Shown piece after piece: positions 35,136-43,388 of a DNA stretch of 64,000 nucleotides. The notes below the pieces were generated by a model. It saw nothing but the letters and a program-made list of their open reading frames with translations. It was not told the origin of the DNA and did not search any database. Each line of letters opens with the position of its first letter. The stretch's first letter is position 1. The position numbers were made by a program, and so were the translations under genes. The stretch covers positions 62,001-126,000 of the forward strand of contig JAHIVB010000006.1 in the NCBI GenBank assembly GCA_018816905.1, read 5' to 3'. This DNA comes from Bacillota bacterium (GTDB lineage Bacteria; Bacillota_I; Bacilli_A; Izemoplasmatales; Hujiaoplasmataceae).

Positions 35136-36161
35136 ATGAAAAACAAAGTAAGCATGAATGATATCGCAGATGCGCTCAATATATCAAGAAATACGGTTTC
35201 AAAAGCTTTTAACAATCAGTATTTACCAGATAAAACGAAGCAACTGATTTTGAATAAAGCCATCGAAATGGGATATAAAAATCTTGATATTGTATCGAGA
35301 AGAGAAACAGTCCTGCATTATAAGAACATCTTGATATTAACATCAAACGACATTCAAAATTTGAACTTTTTCTTATCGGTACTCAGAGGAATTGATAATA
35401 TTGTTACAAAATACAATTTAAATTTACTTCAATATAAGTTTGATTCTCCTGAAAAAATCAAGGAATTGGAACAGTTTATACATGCCCAAAAAATCAGTGG
35501 AATATTAGCGCTTGAAACTTTCAACAGCGAAATCGTGAAAGAGATTTTATCTCTAAAAATCCCTTCAGTCTTTTTAGACAGTACCGTCAATTTCATTGAA
35601 CAAAACGGCGACTATGACATTGTCCTGATGGAAAACCGTAACAATGTAAAACACATGGTCAGAAACATCATCAAATCCAGCAGAATTTCCAAAATTGGGT
35701 TTGTCGGAGATTTCAATCACTGTTTAAGTTTTTATGAAAGATTTTTAGGTTTTAAGGAAGCCTTATTTGAATCAAGAATTCATTACACTTCTAGATATAA
35801 CATCACGAAGCCTGACGAGTTCCCGTATGGGAATATCGATGAACTTGAAAAGGAATTGCGTTTGTTAGAAGAGCTCCCAGAACTTTTTGTCTGCGCGAAT
35901 GACTTTCTCGCGATATCAATCATTCGTGCCCTAAAGCGACTCAACAAAAGAGTTCCTCAAGATATTCAAGTCATTGGATTCGATAATACGATTGACGCAA
36001 GGAACTTTGAAGTTCCCTTAACTACCATCGATACAGATAAAGAAGTTCTTGGAAATGAGAGTATTGTAACATTACTGAACCGAATCAAATATAAAGAAGA
36101 TCGAAACCGGATCATCTATTTGAAAACCACACCAATTTACAGGCAATCAACAAAGATGTAA
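35136..36161 (+). CDS. LacI-family regulator of the fructan operon
   Basis: The protein has 341 aa. The N-terminal helix-turn-helix is MNDIADALNISRNTVSKAFNN (residues 6-26), followed by a hinge and a periplasmic-binding-protein-like sensor domain. The C-terminal region shows ELFVCANDFLAISIIRAL and QVIGFDNTIDARNF, as in LacI/CcpA relatives. It diverges from the fructan operon and probably represses both genes at the palindrome 35049-35060. The inducer is likely a fructo-oligosaccharide or its product, inferred from context. Confidence 0.92.
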   Translation: MKNKVSMNDIADALNISRNTVSKAFNNQYLPDKTKQLILNKAIEMGYKNLDIVSRRETVLHYKNILILTSNDIQNLNFFLSVLRGIDNIVTKYNLNLLQYKFDSPEKIKELEQFIHAQKISGILALETFNSEIVKEILSLKIPSVFLDSTVNFIEQNGDYDIVLMENRNNVKHMVRNIIKSSRISKIGFVGDFNHCLSFYERFLGFKEALFESRIHYTSRYNITKPDEFPYGNIDELEKELRLLEELPELFVCANDFLAISIIRALKRLNKRVPQDIQVIGFDNTIDARNFEVPLTTIDTDKEVLGNESIVTLLNRIKYKEDRNRIIYLKTTPIYRQSTKM

Positions 36162-36196
36162 TGATTTACAATACTAGTCTTACAAGTACTATATAC

Positions 36197-36227
36197 AAAA
36201 GGGCAGTCACAAGTTGACAGCCCTTTT
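36197..36227. terminator. Bidirectional terminator after the LacI-type gene
   Basis: The stem AAAAGGGC-A-GTCA / TGAC-A-GCCCTTTT has one internal mismatch and A/T runs outside. It lies between convergent transcription units, about 36 bp after the regulator stop and 63 bp after the amino-acid transporter operon. Confidence 0.85.
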
Positions 36228-36289
36228 ATTTATAGATTATCAAACAGATATTTTATTGATAAAGAAAATATCAAGCCTTCCCCAAATTT

Positions 36290-36994
36290 CTATCTTACTT
36301 TCTTCATAAACTCTTTAAATGATTCATGCTGAGGGTTGTCCATAATCTCGGGTAATCCTTGTTCAACAATTTCACCTTTATCCATGAAGATGACATAATC
36401 CGCAAAATCTCTGACAAAACTCATGACATGCGTCACAAACACAAACTCTTTTCCTAATCCCTTCAGTTCCTGTACTGCCGTTAATACTTCGTACGTTAGA
36501 ATCGGATCTAGACTTGCAGTGGGTTCATCAAGGAATATGATATTTGGATTAATACTCAAAGCTCTCGCAATCGATGCTCTTTGGGCTTGTCCACCAGATA
36601 CATTCTTTGGTAATTTATTCACTTGGTCGCCCAAGTGAAGCAATTCCAAGTATTTTTGGGCAGTACTGTCCGCATCTTCTTTTGAAAAGTCTCTTGTCTT
36701 TTCTAGAATCAAGGAAATATTCCTTTTCAATGTCAAATGTGGAAACAAGTTATGAGACTGAAATACAAATCCGACATGTCTTCTGTATTCTTCGTCTTTG
36801 ACGCTCACACCATTGATAAGTACTTCTCCTATGGTGGGTTGTTCGAGTCCTGACATCATCCGAATCAACGTCGATTTTCCAGATCCGGATACACCGATAA
36901 TAGCGATTGATTTATATTTTTCCAAAGTCAAATTGATATTCTTAATAACTTCAACATCATACGTATGTGAAAGGTTCTTAATCTCTATTTTCAT
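36290..36994 (-). CDS. glnQ: Amino-acid ABC transporter ATP-binding protein
   Basis: The 234-aa ATPase shows GVSGSGKST (Walker A), NVSGGQAQR (signature), IIFLDEPTASLDP (Walker B) and FVTHVM (switch His). The sequence is typical of the GlnQ/polar amino-acid class. I prefer the ATG at 36994, which overlaps the permease stop as ATGA and has AGGAAG upstream, over a GTG at 37003. It energises the permease encoded just upstream. Confidence 0.92.
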   Translation of the reverse strand: MKIEIKNLSHTYDVEVIKNINLTLEKYKSIAIIGVSGSGKSTLIRMMSGLEQPTIGEVLINGVSVKDEEYRRHVGFVFQSHNLFPHLTLKRNISLILEKTRDFSKEDADSTAQKYLELLHLGDQVNKLPKNVSGGQAQRASIARALSINPNIIFLDEPTASLDPILTYEVLTAVQELKGLGKEFVFVTHVMSFVRDFADYVIFMDKGEIVEQGLPEIMDNPQHESFKEFMKKVR

Positions 36995-37719
36995 ATTGCC
37001 CACTTCCTTTCAATCCACTTCGTTAATTGAGAAAGAGGAATCGTAATTAATAGATATAATCCCCATAAAATGATATACCCTTCTACAAACGCAAATGTTT
37101 GCGATTGAGCAACTCGAATGGCGTAATAGAGTTCAGTGTAACTCAATACATTTAACAAAGCACTTCCTTTGATGATTAACGAAAAGTTATTCATCATCGG
37201 AGGCATTAAGATCCTTACGACTTGAGGAATGATGATATATCGATACCTTTGAAAAGGTGTGAAACGGAATAAATCCATGGCCATATATTGATCTCTTGAT
37301 ATCGAAGAAAAAGCAGACTTATATACATTCTTCATATAAGGCGTCATATACACAATTAACGCAATGATTCCTAAAAGGTTTCTGTTATAAGATCCAAAAG
37401 CAGGCCCAATTAAAAAAGCCATCACAATGATTAATACCAGCAATGGTGTTCCATAGATGATTTCAGTAAATACATCGACCAAAGCCGTAAAATACTTCCA
37501 TTTAGAAATTGATAGCAAGTAAAAAACGAAACCCATCACAAGGCTTCCAAGTAAAGATATTAAAGATACCAATATCGTATTCTTAATTCCTGTCGATATC
37601 AAATATCCATAAGAAGAATAAGAACCTAAATCAAATTGACTGGTCTGACGGAATACAACAAAAACAATGAATGCGGCTATTGTTAAAATAGCCGCAACAT
37701 AAGATATTTTCTTACTCAT
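36991..37719 (-). CDS. Amino-acid ABC transporter permease
   Basis: The 242-aa membrane subunit of the HisM/GlnP type has about five transmembrane segments. The coupling loop is near SISRDQYMAMDLFRFTPFQR, with GSALLNVLSYTEL following it. It overlaps the binding-protein gene by 8 bp and the ATPase gene by 4 bp. It works with the neighbouring binding protein and ATPase. Confidence 0.92.
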   Translation of the reverse strand: MSKKISYVAAILTIAAFIVFVVFRQTSQFDLGSYSSYGYLISTGIKNTILVSLISLLGSLVMGFVFYLLSISKWKYFTALVDVFTEIIYGTPLLVLIIVMAFLIGPAFGSYNRNLLGIIALIVYMTPYMKNVYKSAFSSISRDQYMAMDLFRFTPFQRYRYIIIPQVVRILMPPMMNNFSLIIKGSALLNVLSYTELYYAIRVAQSQTFAFVEGYIILWGLYLLITIPLSQLTKWIERKWAI

Positions 37720-38521
37720 CGATGAAGAAATCCAAACCGTATCTTCCTAGGTCTGCCAATATAAGCGCATCCCAGTCCGCCTTCAATACAGTGTAGAGTC
37801 CACCTGCATCATCGAAAGTATCAATGAATGCATTCGCTTGTGCTAATAACTCCGTATTCCCTTCCGCAACTGCCATACCGATGGGACTGGAAACAAATGC
37901 ATCCCATAAAATGATGGTATCTTCCATATTTGCATTGTATCCATCTACAACTGGATTGGCACTCATTAACAGAATGTCCGCTGTCCCTTGGGCAACACTT
38001 TCAACTGCCGTTCCTAAATCAGTGGCTTCAACAACTGTTTTTCCCAAGGATTGTGGGATTGATACAGATACTTGAGAAGCGAGTCCTACATAGGTAACGT
38101 CTTCTATTGCAAGTACTTCTTCTACCGTAGAGTCTTCGGTGATGCTATTGGCTTCAGCGAAATCCTTATTCATTAAAGAAATAATCTTGAAATAGAAATA
38201 GGGGTCTGTAAAGTCTACCGATAATTCTCTTGCTTCTGTAATACTCATAGAAGCAATAACAATATCAATTTCTCCAGAGTTTAACGCAGGAATCAAAGAA
38301 CCGAAATCAGTATTGACGATTTCGACTTCCCTTCCTAGATATACGCCAAATGCTTTGGCGATATCGACAGAAATACCTTCCGGTTCATTAAGTAATGATA
38401 CTGTTTCAAAAGGTGGATAGTTTAAATCCATCCCTACTCTTAAGACATCCCCTTTTGAATTACATGCGGTAAGCACTAATAAAGATAGTGCAATAGATAA
38501 TGTGATAATGATTCTTTTCAT
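37712..38521 (-). CDS. Polar amino-acid ABC transporter binding lipoprotein
   Basis: The 269-aa protein has lipobox LTAC at about residue 20. The mature chain begins LRVGMDLNYPPFE and continues with IDIVIASMSITEARE, the hallmark of the family-3 solute-binding proteins. Aromatic and acidic residues line the expected pocket, but the ligand (Gln, Cys or another polar amino acid) cannot be fixed by eye. It is the first gene of a three-gene operon. Confidence 0.92.
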   Translation of the reverse strand: MKRIIITLSIALSLLVLTACNSKGDVLRVGMDLNYPPFETVSLLNEPEGISVDIAKAFGVYLGREVEIVNTDFGSLIPALNSGEIDIVIASMSITEARELSVDFTDPYFYFKIISLMNKDFAEANSITEDSTVEEVLAIEDVTYVGLASQVSVSIPQSLGKTVVEATDLGTAVESVAQGTADILLMSANPVVDGYNANMEDTIILWDAFVSSPIGMAVAEGNTELLAQANAFIDTFDDAGGLYTVLKADWDALILADLGRYGLDFFIDE

Positions 38522-38787
38522 AAATTCAACTCCTCATCAAATAAAAGAAAAAAACAAAAGTTTAATCATCTGCGAAAAAACACACGTTCCTCTAATTTAT
38601 ATATTATATAATAATTCGAAAAAAATCCAAAATGATGTGAAAATTAAAAATTTAATATCCAGACAAAGGAATTACTTTTTCAAAAGAAATAAGATAATAT
38701 TTTGCTTTATTTTTATAAATTTAAAAATAACCAACACCTTGTCCCATTGGTGAAAGTTTCAATATATACCTCTTCGTCCCATAAGAG
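38522..38787. other. Intergenic stretch between defence operon and amino-acid transporter
   Basis: No gene or riboswitch is recognised. A weak hairpin CACC...GGTG near 38738-38755 with a T-rich tail on the minus strand may end the upstream defence operon. The rest is A-rich and should hold the transporter promoter. Confidence 0.4.
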
Positions 38788-39693
38788 TTAATAGATTTTT
38801 AAATGTGATACTCCTGATAAATCGATAGAGTATTTGTAATATAGAACTCCTTTTGGAAGCTTGCCTTCAACGAAGTCTTTGAATGTCAGTTTAGGAAAAT
38901 TTTCATCCACAAGATACAAGTCCATTTCCCTAAGAGTATATTTTTCATATCGTTCTCTTTTTCCCTGCCTATACCCAATACTTTCGATATAATCCTCCAG
39001 TTCGTCATTGGGAAAACCTGCTGAAATTATTCTCGCTGACAAATCATCGATTGATTCGCCTAAATCCGTTTTTTCAAAAAAGCAGAATACTAAGTACAAT
39101 TCCTTTTCTGCATCACCTATAAGCTGGTATGGACTGCTAACTGAAATAATTCTATCTGTTTTTATTATAGTAGATTTTACCTCATAACTGGAGTTATCAG
39201 CATCTATATCGTGAGTTCCGCTGATTATCGAATTCCATTTAGGAGATTTCCCTTCGTTAATTAAGTATAAAAGAACTTTCAATTCTCCCAATACGTCATA
39301 GACCTTCAAATCAGACTTTCGGTTTCCCATTAGATTCTTCCATTTTTCAAACCAATCATATGGATTGCTTAACAGTGATAATCTCTTATTATTGTCAAAT
39401 CCCAATTCAACAAAATCACTGCACACCGATGCAAATTCATTTCTATAAAGAATATTTCTACAAGCCAACATCAAAACTCTAAAAATATCGCTCCCCACCT
39501 TAACATTTGTCGTTCGCAAATGAATTAGACTGAATTTCTCATCAATTTCCTGTGAATTATTATAAGGAATCATTACTCCGTATTCATAACCTTTACTAAA
39601 AACATAAGCAGGGAAAGTAGCTGAACCAATATCAATTGTTCGAGTCTCGTCAGTGGTTATCGTTGAAAAAAGATTTTGAAGAGTTTCAATCAT
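38788..39693 (-). CDS. PD-(D/E)XK motif protein (DUF4420-like nuclease) of an Mza-like system
   Basis: The 301-aa protein is the predicted nuclease of the locus. Its central core shows E137 in VLGELKVL, D162 in GTHDID, and E171-V-K173 in YEVKST, followed by ISVSSPYQL, the usual order of the DUF4420/PD-(D/E)XK motif family. The flanking N- and C-terminal parts are beta-rich and probably bind partners. The start overlaps the 227-aa gene by 8 bp. It is the last of eight overlapping genes. Members of this family accompany Z1 helicases and MutL-like ATPases in defence operons. Confidence 0.85.
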   Translation of the reverse strand: MIETLQNLFSTITTDETRTIDIGSATFPAYVFSKGYEYGVMIPYNNSQEIDEKFSLIHLRTTNVKVGSDIFRVLMLACRNILYRNEFASVCSDFVELGFDNNKRLSLLSNPYDWFEKWKNLMGNRKSDLKVYDVLGELKVLLYLINEGKSPKWNSIISGTHDIDADNSSYEVKSTIIKTDRIISVSSPYQLIGDAEKELYLVFCFFEKTDLGESIDDLSARIISAGFPNDELEDYIESIGYRQGKRERYEKYTLREMDLYLVDENFPKLTFKDFVEGKLPKGVLYYKYSIDLSGVSHLKIY

Positions 39694-40369
39694 CTTGTGC
39701 TCCCCCTTTGCAAGATTCTAGCAACATAGTCACATAACCGGATAATCCTCCGTTAAAGTATTCCGGAATCAAAACAAGTGATTTAGCGGTATTTAGAACC
39801 ATGACTTTTCTAAGAAGTTTCATTTTTTTCGAGGCAGGTTCATTGGATAGCTTTTTAAATAATATTCGGAAAAATTCCTCATTTATCCCTGCCCTACTAG
39901 GTCTTTCAACAGTTTGAACAATCATGTCGGAATTAAATCCAGATGAACACAAGACTTGTTCCGTGCTTTCAACAGATCCTTGCCAACTTAAAAATATATA
40001 CCAAAAGAGGGTATAAGGGTATGTTCTTAAATTCTTTTCATAAAAATGCCCTGGAGAATCACCAAATCTTTGGAAAATAATATCTTGGATTACATATAAA
40101 GAAATATGTCTCCAAAACCCCGAATCATTTCTAATAAGGGGGGTAAAAAAATCTAGACTCAATAAATATTGATAGAACTTCAATCCGAATTCAACGTCAA
40201 ATAGATATTTATCTTCCGGTTTATATGATAATGTTGATAAAATAGCAAGAATTTCACTTCGCATTTGATCATATTCTAGAACACCTAATGATAAATAAAG
40301 AAAGTTAGTCTTTTGAAGTTCCAAGAATCGGTTTTTCGCTTCTGTGTTCGTAACAGTTCTAATATTCAT
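39686..40369 (-). CDS. Conserved hypothetical of the Z1/GHKL operon (DUF6339-like?)
   Basis: The 227-aa protein is all-helical with many aromatics (FWRHISLYVIQDIIF near 103-117, TLFWYIFLSWQ near 140-150). Charged VERPSRAGINEEF near 172-184 is the most motif-like segment. The layout reminds me of DUF6339 proteins seen in related restriction loci, but I cannot confirm it. No catalytic residues are obvious. Its ATG follows the stop of the 313-aa gene with no gap, so translation is coupled. A structural subunit of the complex is likely. Confidence 0.6.
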   Translation of the reverse strand: MNIRTVTNTEAKNRFLELQKTNFLYLSLGVLEYDQMRSEILAILSTLSYKPEDKYLFDVEFGLKFYQYLLSLDFFTPLIRNDSGFWRHISLYVIQDIIFQRFGDSPGHFYEKNLRTYPYTLFWYIFLSWQGSVESTEQVLCSSGFNSDMIVQTVERPSRAGINEEFFRILFKKLSNEPASKKMKLLRKVMVLNTAKSLVLIPEYFNGGLSGYVTMLLESCKGGAQDD

Positions 40370-41311
40370 TTATATCATCTCCATAGTGTCAAAATATACT
40401 TTTAATGAGCTCATCATATCATATGGAGAGTCAAAGCGAATTTCGTGAGTTTGATATAAATATTGAATAAATTGATAAACGGATCCCGACATAGTATTTG
40501 TCCTACTAATTACTTGATCGGTCATGGTTTGCATGATCTTAGAGAGAATTAACGAGGTAACAGAAAACATTATTTCATGAACCAATTTTTCATTGTATTC
40601 AGCCCCATTTACATCAATATATTTATAGCTTTGATGCGCTTTGTTTAACTTAAGACAAACCTTTTCAATAAATACATCCGTTTCAAGATTTTCAAGCTCT
40701 TGAATTTCAAGCTCCCACAAAGGTTCATTTTTATGATTGATATCCTTTATTGGAAATAACGATCCGGTTCCTCCAATCCTTACCTGTTGCGACGGAAATT
40801 TACCCAATACAGCTCCACGTTGATTGTTTATATGTGCAGCAGTCAGTTTATTTGATATAGATTGAAGATAGAATACCACTTCGAAAGAAAGAAGATTATC
40901 GATTTCATTTCCTTTAAATGATATTGTCTTTGTGTATATTTGATCTTCGCAGTTCGATCCAAAGCTTCCAATATTATGGATTTTTCTAAGGCGTGTCTCA
41001 TTACATGTTGCTATAATTGCCAATCCTATTTCAGAATCTTCTTCTGCAATCCCATCATTTTTGTCAAAGAAATTGTGCATTTTCTTTAGATGAACTTGCA
41101 CTTTCACTTTCAAACCATCTTCTCGAGGGTCCCAATCGCCCTTTAAAGATTTTAGTGTAATAATGTTTTCTATATTGTCGCTGATTTTCAAATCCATCTC
41201 CATGTTTGAATAGTCGATGTATGAGTAAGAGAAGGTTGGGAGAGAGTTTACTGAAGAAAGTTTAATAGTCGAACTGTCATCAATAGTTTTATACAATGAA
41301 ATTTGTCTCAT
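40370..41311 (-). CDS. Conserved hypothetical subunit of the Z1/GHKL operon
   Basis: The 313-aa protein has no recognised motif. The N-terminal two thirds are beta-rich (about 1-205). The last third is helical and contains the segment LVHEIMFSVTSLILSKIMQ near 240. Strong AAGGAGAG precedes the ATG at 41311, 5 bp after the GHKL gene. Related loci encode a DUF protein at this position, so it is probably a structural or DNA-clamp partner. The function is unknown. Confidence 0.6.
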   Translation of the reverse strand: MRQISLYKTIDDSSTIKLSSVNSLPTFSYSYIDYSNMEMDLKISDNIENIITLKSLKGDWDPREDGLKVKVQVHLKKMHNFFDKNDGIAEEDSEIGLAIIATCNETRLRKIHNIGSFGSNCEDQIYTKTISFKGNEIDNLLSFEVVFYLQSISNKLTAAHINNQRGAVLGKFPSQQVRIGGTGSLFPIKDINHKNEPLWELEIQELENLETDVFIEKVCLKLNKAHQSYKYIDVNGAEYNEKLVHEIMFSVTSLILSKIMQTMTDQVISRTNTMSGSVYQFIQYLYQTHEIRFDSPYDMMSSLKVYFDTMEMI

Positions 41312-41315
41312 TTTC

Positions 41316-43388
41316 TCACTCTCCTTCTATGACAATTGCGTGAAAGGCACAATTAAAATTACGGTCAATTATACGAGCTTTCAAGTTGACTCTACAAACA
41401 AATTTATCAAATGAATTATTAACTAGTCTAATAGAACTAATTAATTGCTCTTTCTTCTCAAATTCAAATGATAATGACTTTTCAAATATAGTAGAATCTT
41501 TAAATATTTCTATCACAGGTTGGCCTAAATAACGCCCTTCCGAATCTTCCAAAACGCAAGTCAAAGAAAGGATTTCAAATGGAGGAACCATTTGATCTTG
41601 TTCTATCCAGTCTGCCATTGATCTATATCCTCTTGTAGTTGCAATTTGAGGAACAAAATTTATAGAAGTTCCCTTCTTCTTTGATTCAACTTTGAAAGTA
41701 ATATTTATGAATTCACCTTCGAATCTACCATTATCCATCAACAGAGTGACTAAAGTTGATTTTGATTTCGCCACTCGAATTTCCTCTCTGCCGGTTTTTC
41801 CGTTAATTGTGCTTTCTTTTCCAAACAGATTATCAGGAAGCAATGCTTTTGCAAATTTCTTTCCTAAAATACGATTTACTGTTGCCTCTTCATCAGCTTT
41901 AGGGGTTTCAATGAATGCTTCTTGAAGACATTTTTTTACCACTCTTTTAATATGAGAAATTGCATCACCTTTTTTATTCTTCAATTTATCTATTGTACTG
42001 TCATACCAATCAAAGTGATCTGACTTTTCTCCTCTTCGAACATATTCCTCGAGAGTTAGGTTTATCCCAAAGTAAGCATTCTCCGAATTTAAGACAAATA
42101 GTCCGATGATAAAATTATCTTTCCCAGAGTTGACTCGAGTCCCGGTCCAATCATCATTAGCTCTATATGATGCTATCATCCCCGGTCTCCTTGTGTACAT
42201 AATAATCGGCGAATATCCTTCGTCCTCTGATGCAGGTTGGTCTATTCCAAAGTAAATAAGCGGCGAAGGGTACTTTAAATCAAGACCCGCTTCGGAATTG
42301 CTTATTATTCTAAATGCAAACCAGCCTAAAACAGGATGAATGAAATTCGAACCACTCTTCCTCACTTCTCTAGTTTTAATATTATTCAATGAAATTTCAG
42401 TTTCATTACTGCCATTACCTCTCTTGTATGAAGCGATTGAAGAATACAGGTTAGAAAGTTCATGAAAAATCGGAATTGCATTAGGGTTGACTACTTTTCC
42501 ATTTATAGACACATTAAGTTTTGCGCCAGAAAAATAATCAGGATTAATTCTAGGAAAATACCATTTCATTACCGAAATTTCAAGAAAGGACGGAATTGAC
42601 TGATACCAATATGCCCCTTGACTAGAAGCATCCTTTTTGTTATTATCTAAAAGTTCTTTTTCATTTATAAATGGGACTATTATTAATGTTCCTGTTTGTT
42701 CATCAGTGAAAGGAGCCAAATTAAAAATTTTGAGAAAAGAATGAATTTTCTCTTCATTACAAATAACCGAAAATTCTTCTTCATCAGTTCCATCAAATTG
42801 ACCAAAAAATGCAACTCCTATGTTATTCGAAAATTGCTTTAGTATGCCATCTTTCTTAGTTTCGTCTTCTACAAACGAAGCTACTAGTCTCTCCTCGAAG
42901 CCACCACTTATCTTAATTCTAGAGTAATAGACTGTGAACCCAGCGCCAAGTCGGTAATAAACTGTTTTGCCAATACCCCAAGAACCACCTGCTCCCTCAT
43001 TCCTTTGCGGATGCATAATTTGGAAAACAAGTTTTCCTAGATGCTCATCTTTGTCGTCACTACTGATAAGTCCGGTTTTCACTCCAGTCAACCCTACGGT
43101 GTTAGTATCCCTTACAGAAAGAAATGAATATACTGCCTCGGAGAAATGTGTTGCTAGTTCAAACTGAAGATCATCAAAAGCCGAGGCAAATAATTCTTTT
43201 TTGAATTCTCCCGTATTAAAAGAAACATCTACACTTTCAGCATCAAGGAGAGCAGCATCCATACTATTTTGAAGTGATTCACGTACAAATAAATCTAGCT
43301 TTGGCTCCGAAGGATTCTGCATCATTCTAATTAGTGCACTTCCTGCGGTTTGCATAAAACCATTTTTAATATAGTTAATCTTGAACAT
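41316..43388 (-). CDS. GHKL ATPase (MutL/MORC-like, paraMORC class)
   Basis: From the ATG at 43388 the protein has 690 aa. The GHKL site shows RESLQNSMDA (N box, 36-45), VRDTNTVGLTG (G1) and GGSWGIGKT (G2), the form seen in paraMORC and MzaA-like proteins. The middle resembles an S5-type transducer, and the C-terminus is beta-rich. I chose 43388, with GGAGGA 8 bases upstream, over an ATG at 43433 deeper in the Z1 gene; overlap with the Z1 end is then 14 bp. ATP-driven clamp closure on DNA, coupled to the Z1 helicase and nuclease, is inferred from the family. Confidence 0.85.
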   Translation of the reverse strand: MFKINYIKNGFMQTAGSALIRMMQNPSEPKLDLFVRESLQNSMDAALLDAESVDVSFNTGEFKKELFASAFDDLQFELATHFSEAVYSFLSVRDTNTVGLTGVKTGLISSDDKDEHLGKLVFQIMHPQRNEGAGGSWGIGKTVYYRLGAGFTVYYSRIKISGGFEERLVASFVEDETKKDGILKQFSNNIGVAFFGQFDGTDEEEFSVICNEEKIHSFLKIFNLAPFTDEQTGTLIIVPFINEKELLDNNKKDASSQGAYWYQSIPSFLEISVMKWYFPRINPDYFSGAKLNVSINGKVVNPNAIPIFHELSNLYSSIASYKRGNGSNETEISLNNIKTREVRKSGSNFIHPVLGWFAFRIISNSEAGLDLKYPSPLIYFGIDQPASEDEGYSPIIMYTRRPGMIASYRANDDWTGTRVNSGKDNFIIGLFVLNSENAYFGINLTLEEYVRRGEKSDHFDWYDSTIDKLKNKKGDAISHIKRVVKKCLQEAFIETPKADEEATVNRILGKKFAKALLPDNLFGKESTINGKTGREEIRVAKSKSTLVTLLMDNGRFEGEFINITFKVESKKKGTSINFVPQIATTRGYRSMADWIEQDQMVPPFEILSLTCVLEDSEGRYLGQPVIEIFKDSTIFEKSLSFEFEKKEQLISSIRLVNNSFDKFVCRVNLKARIIDRNFNCAFHAIVIEGE

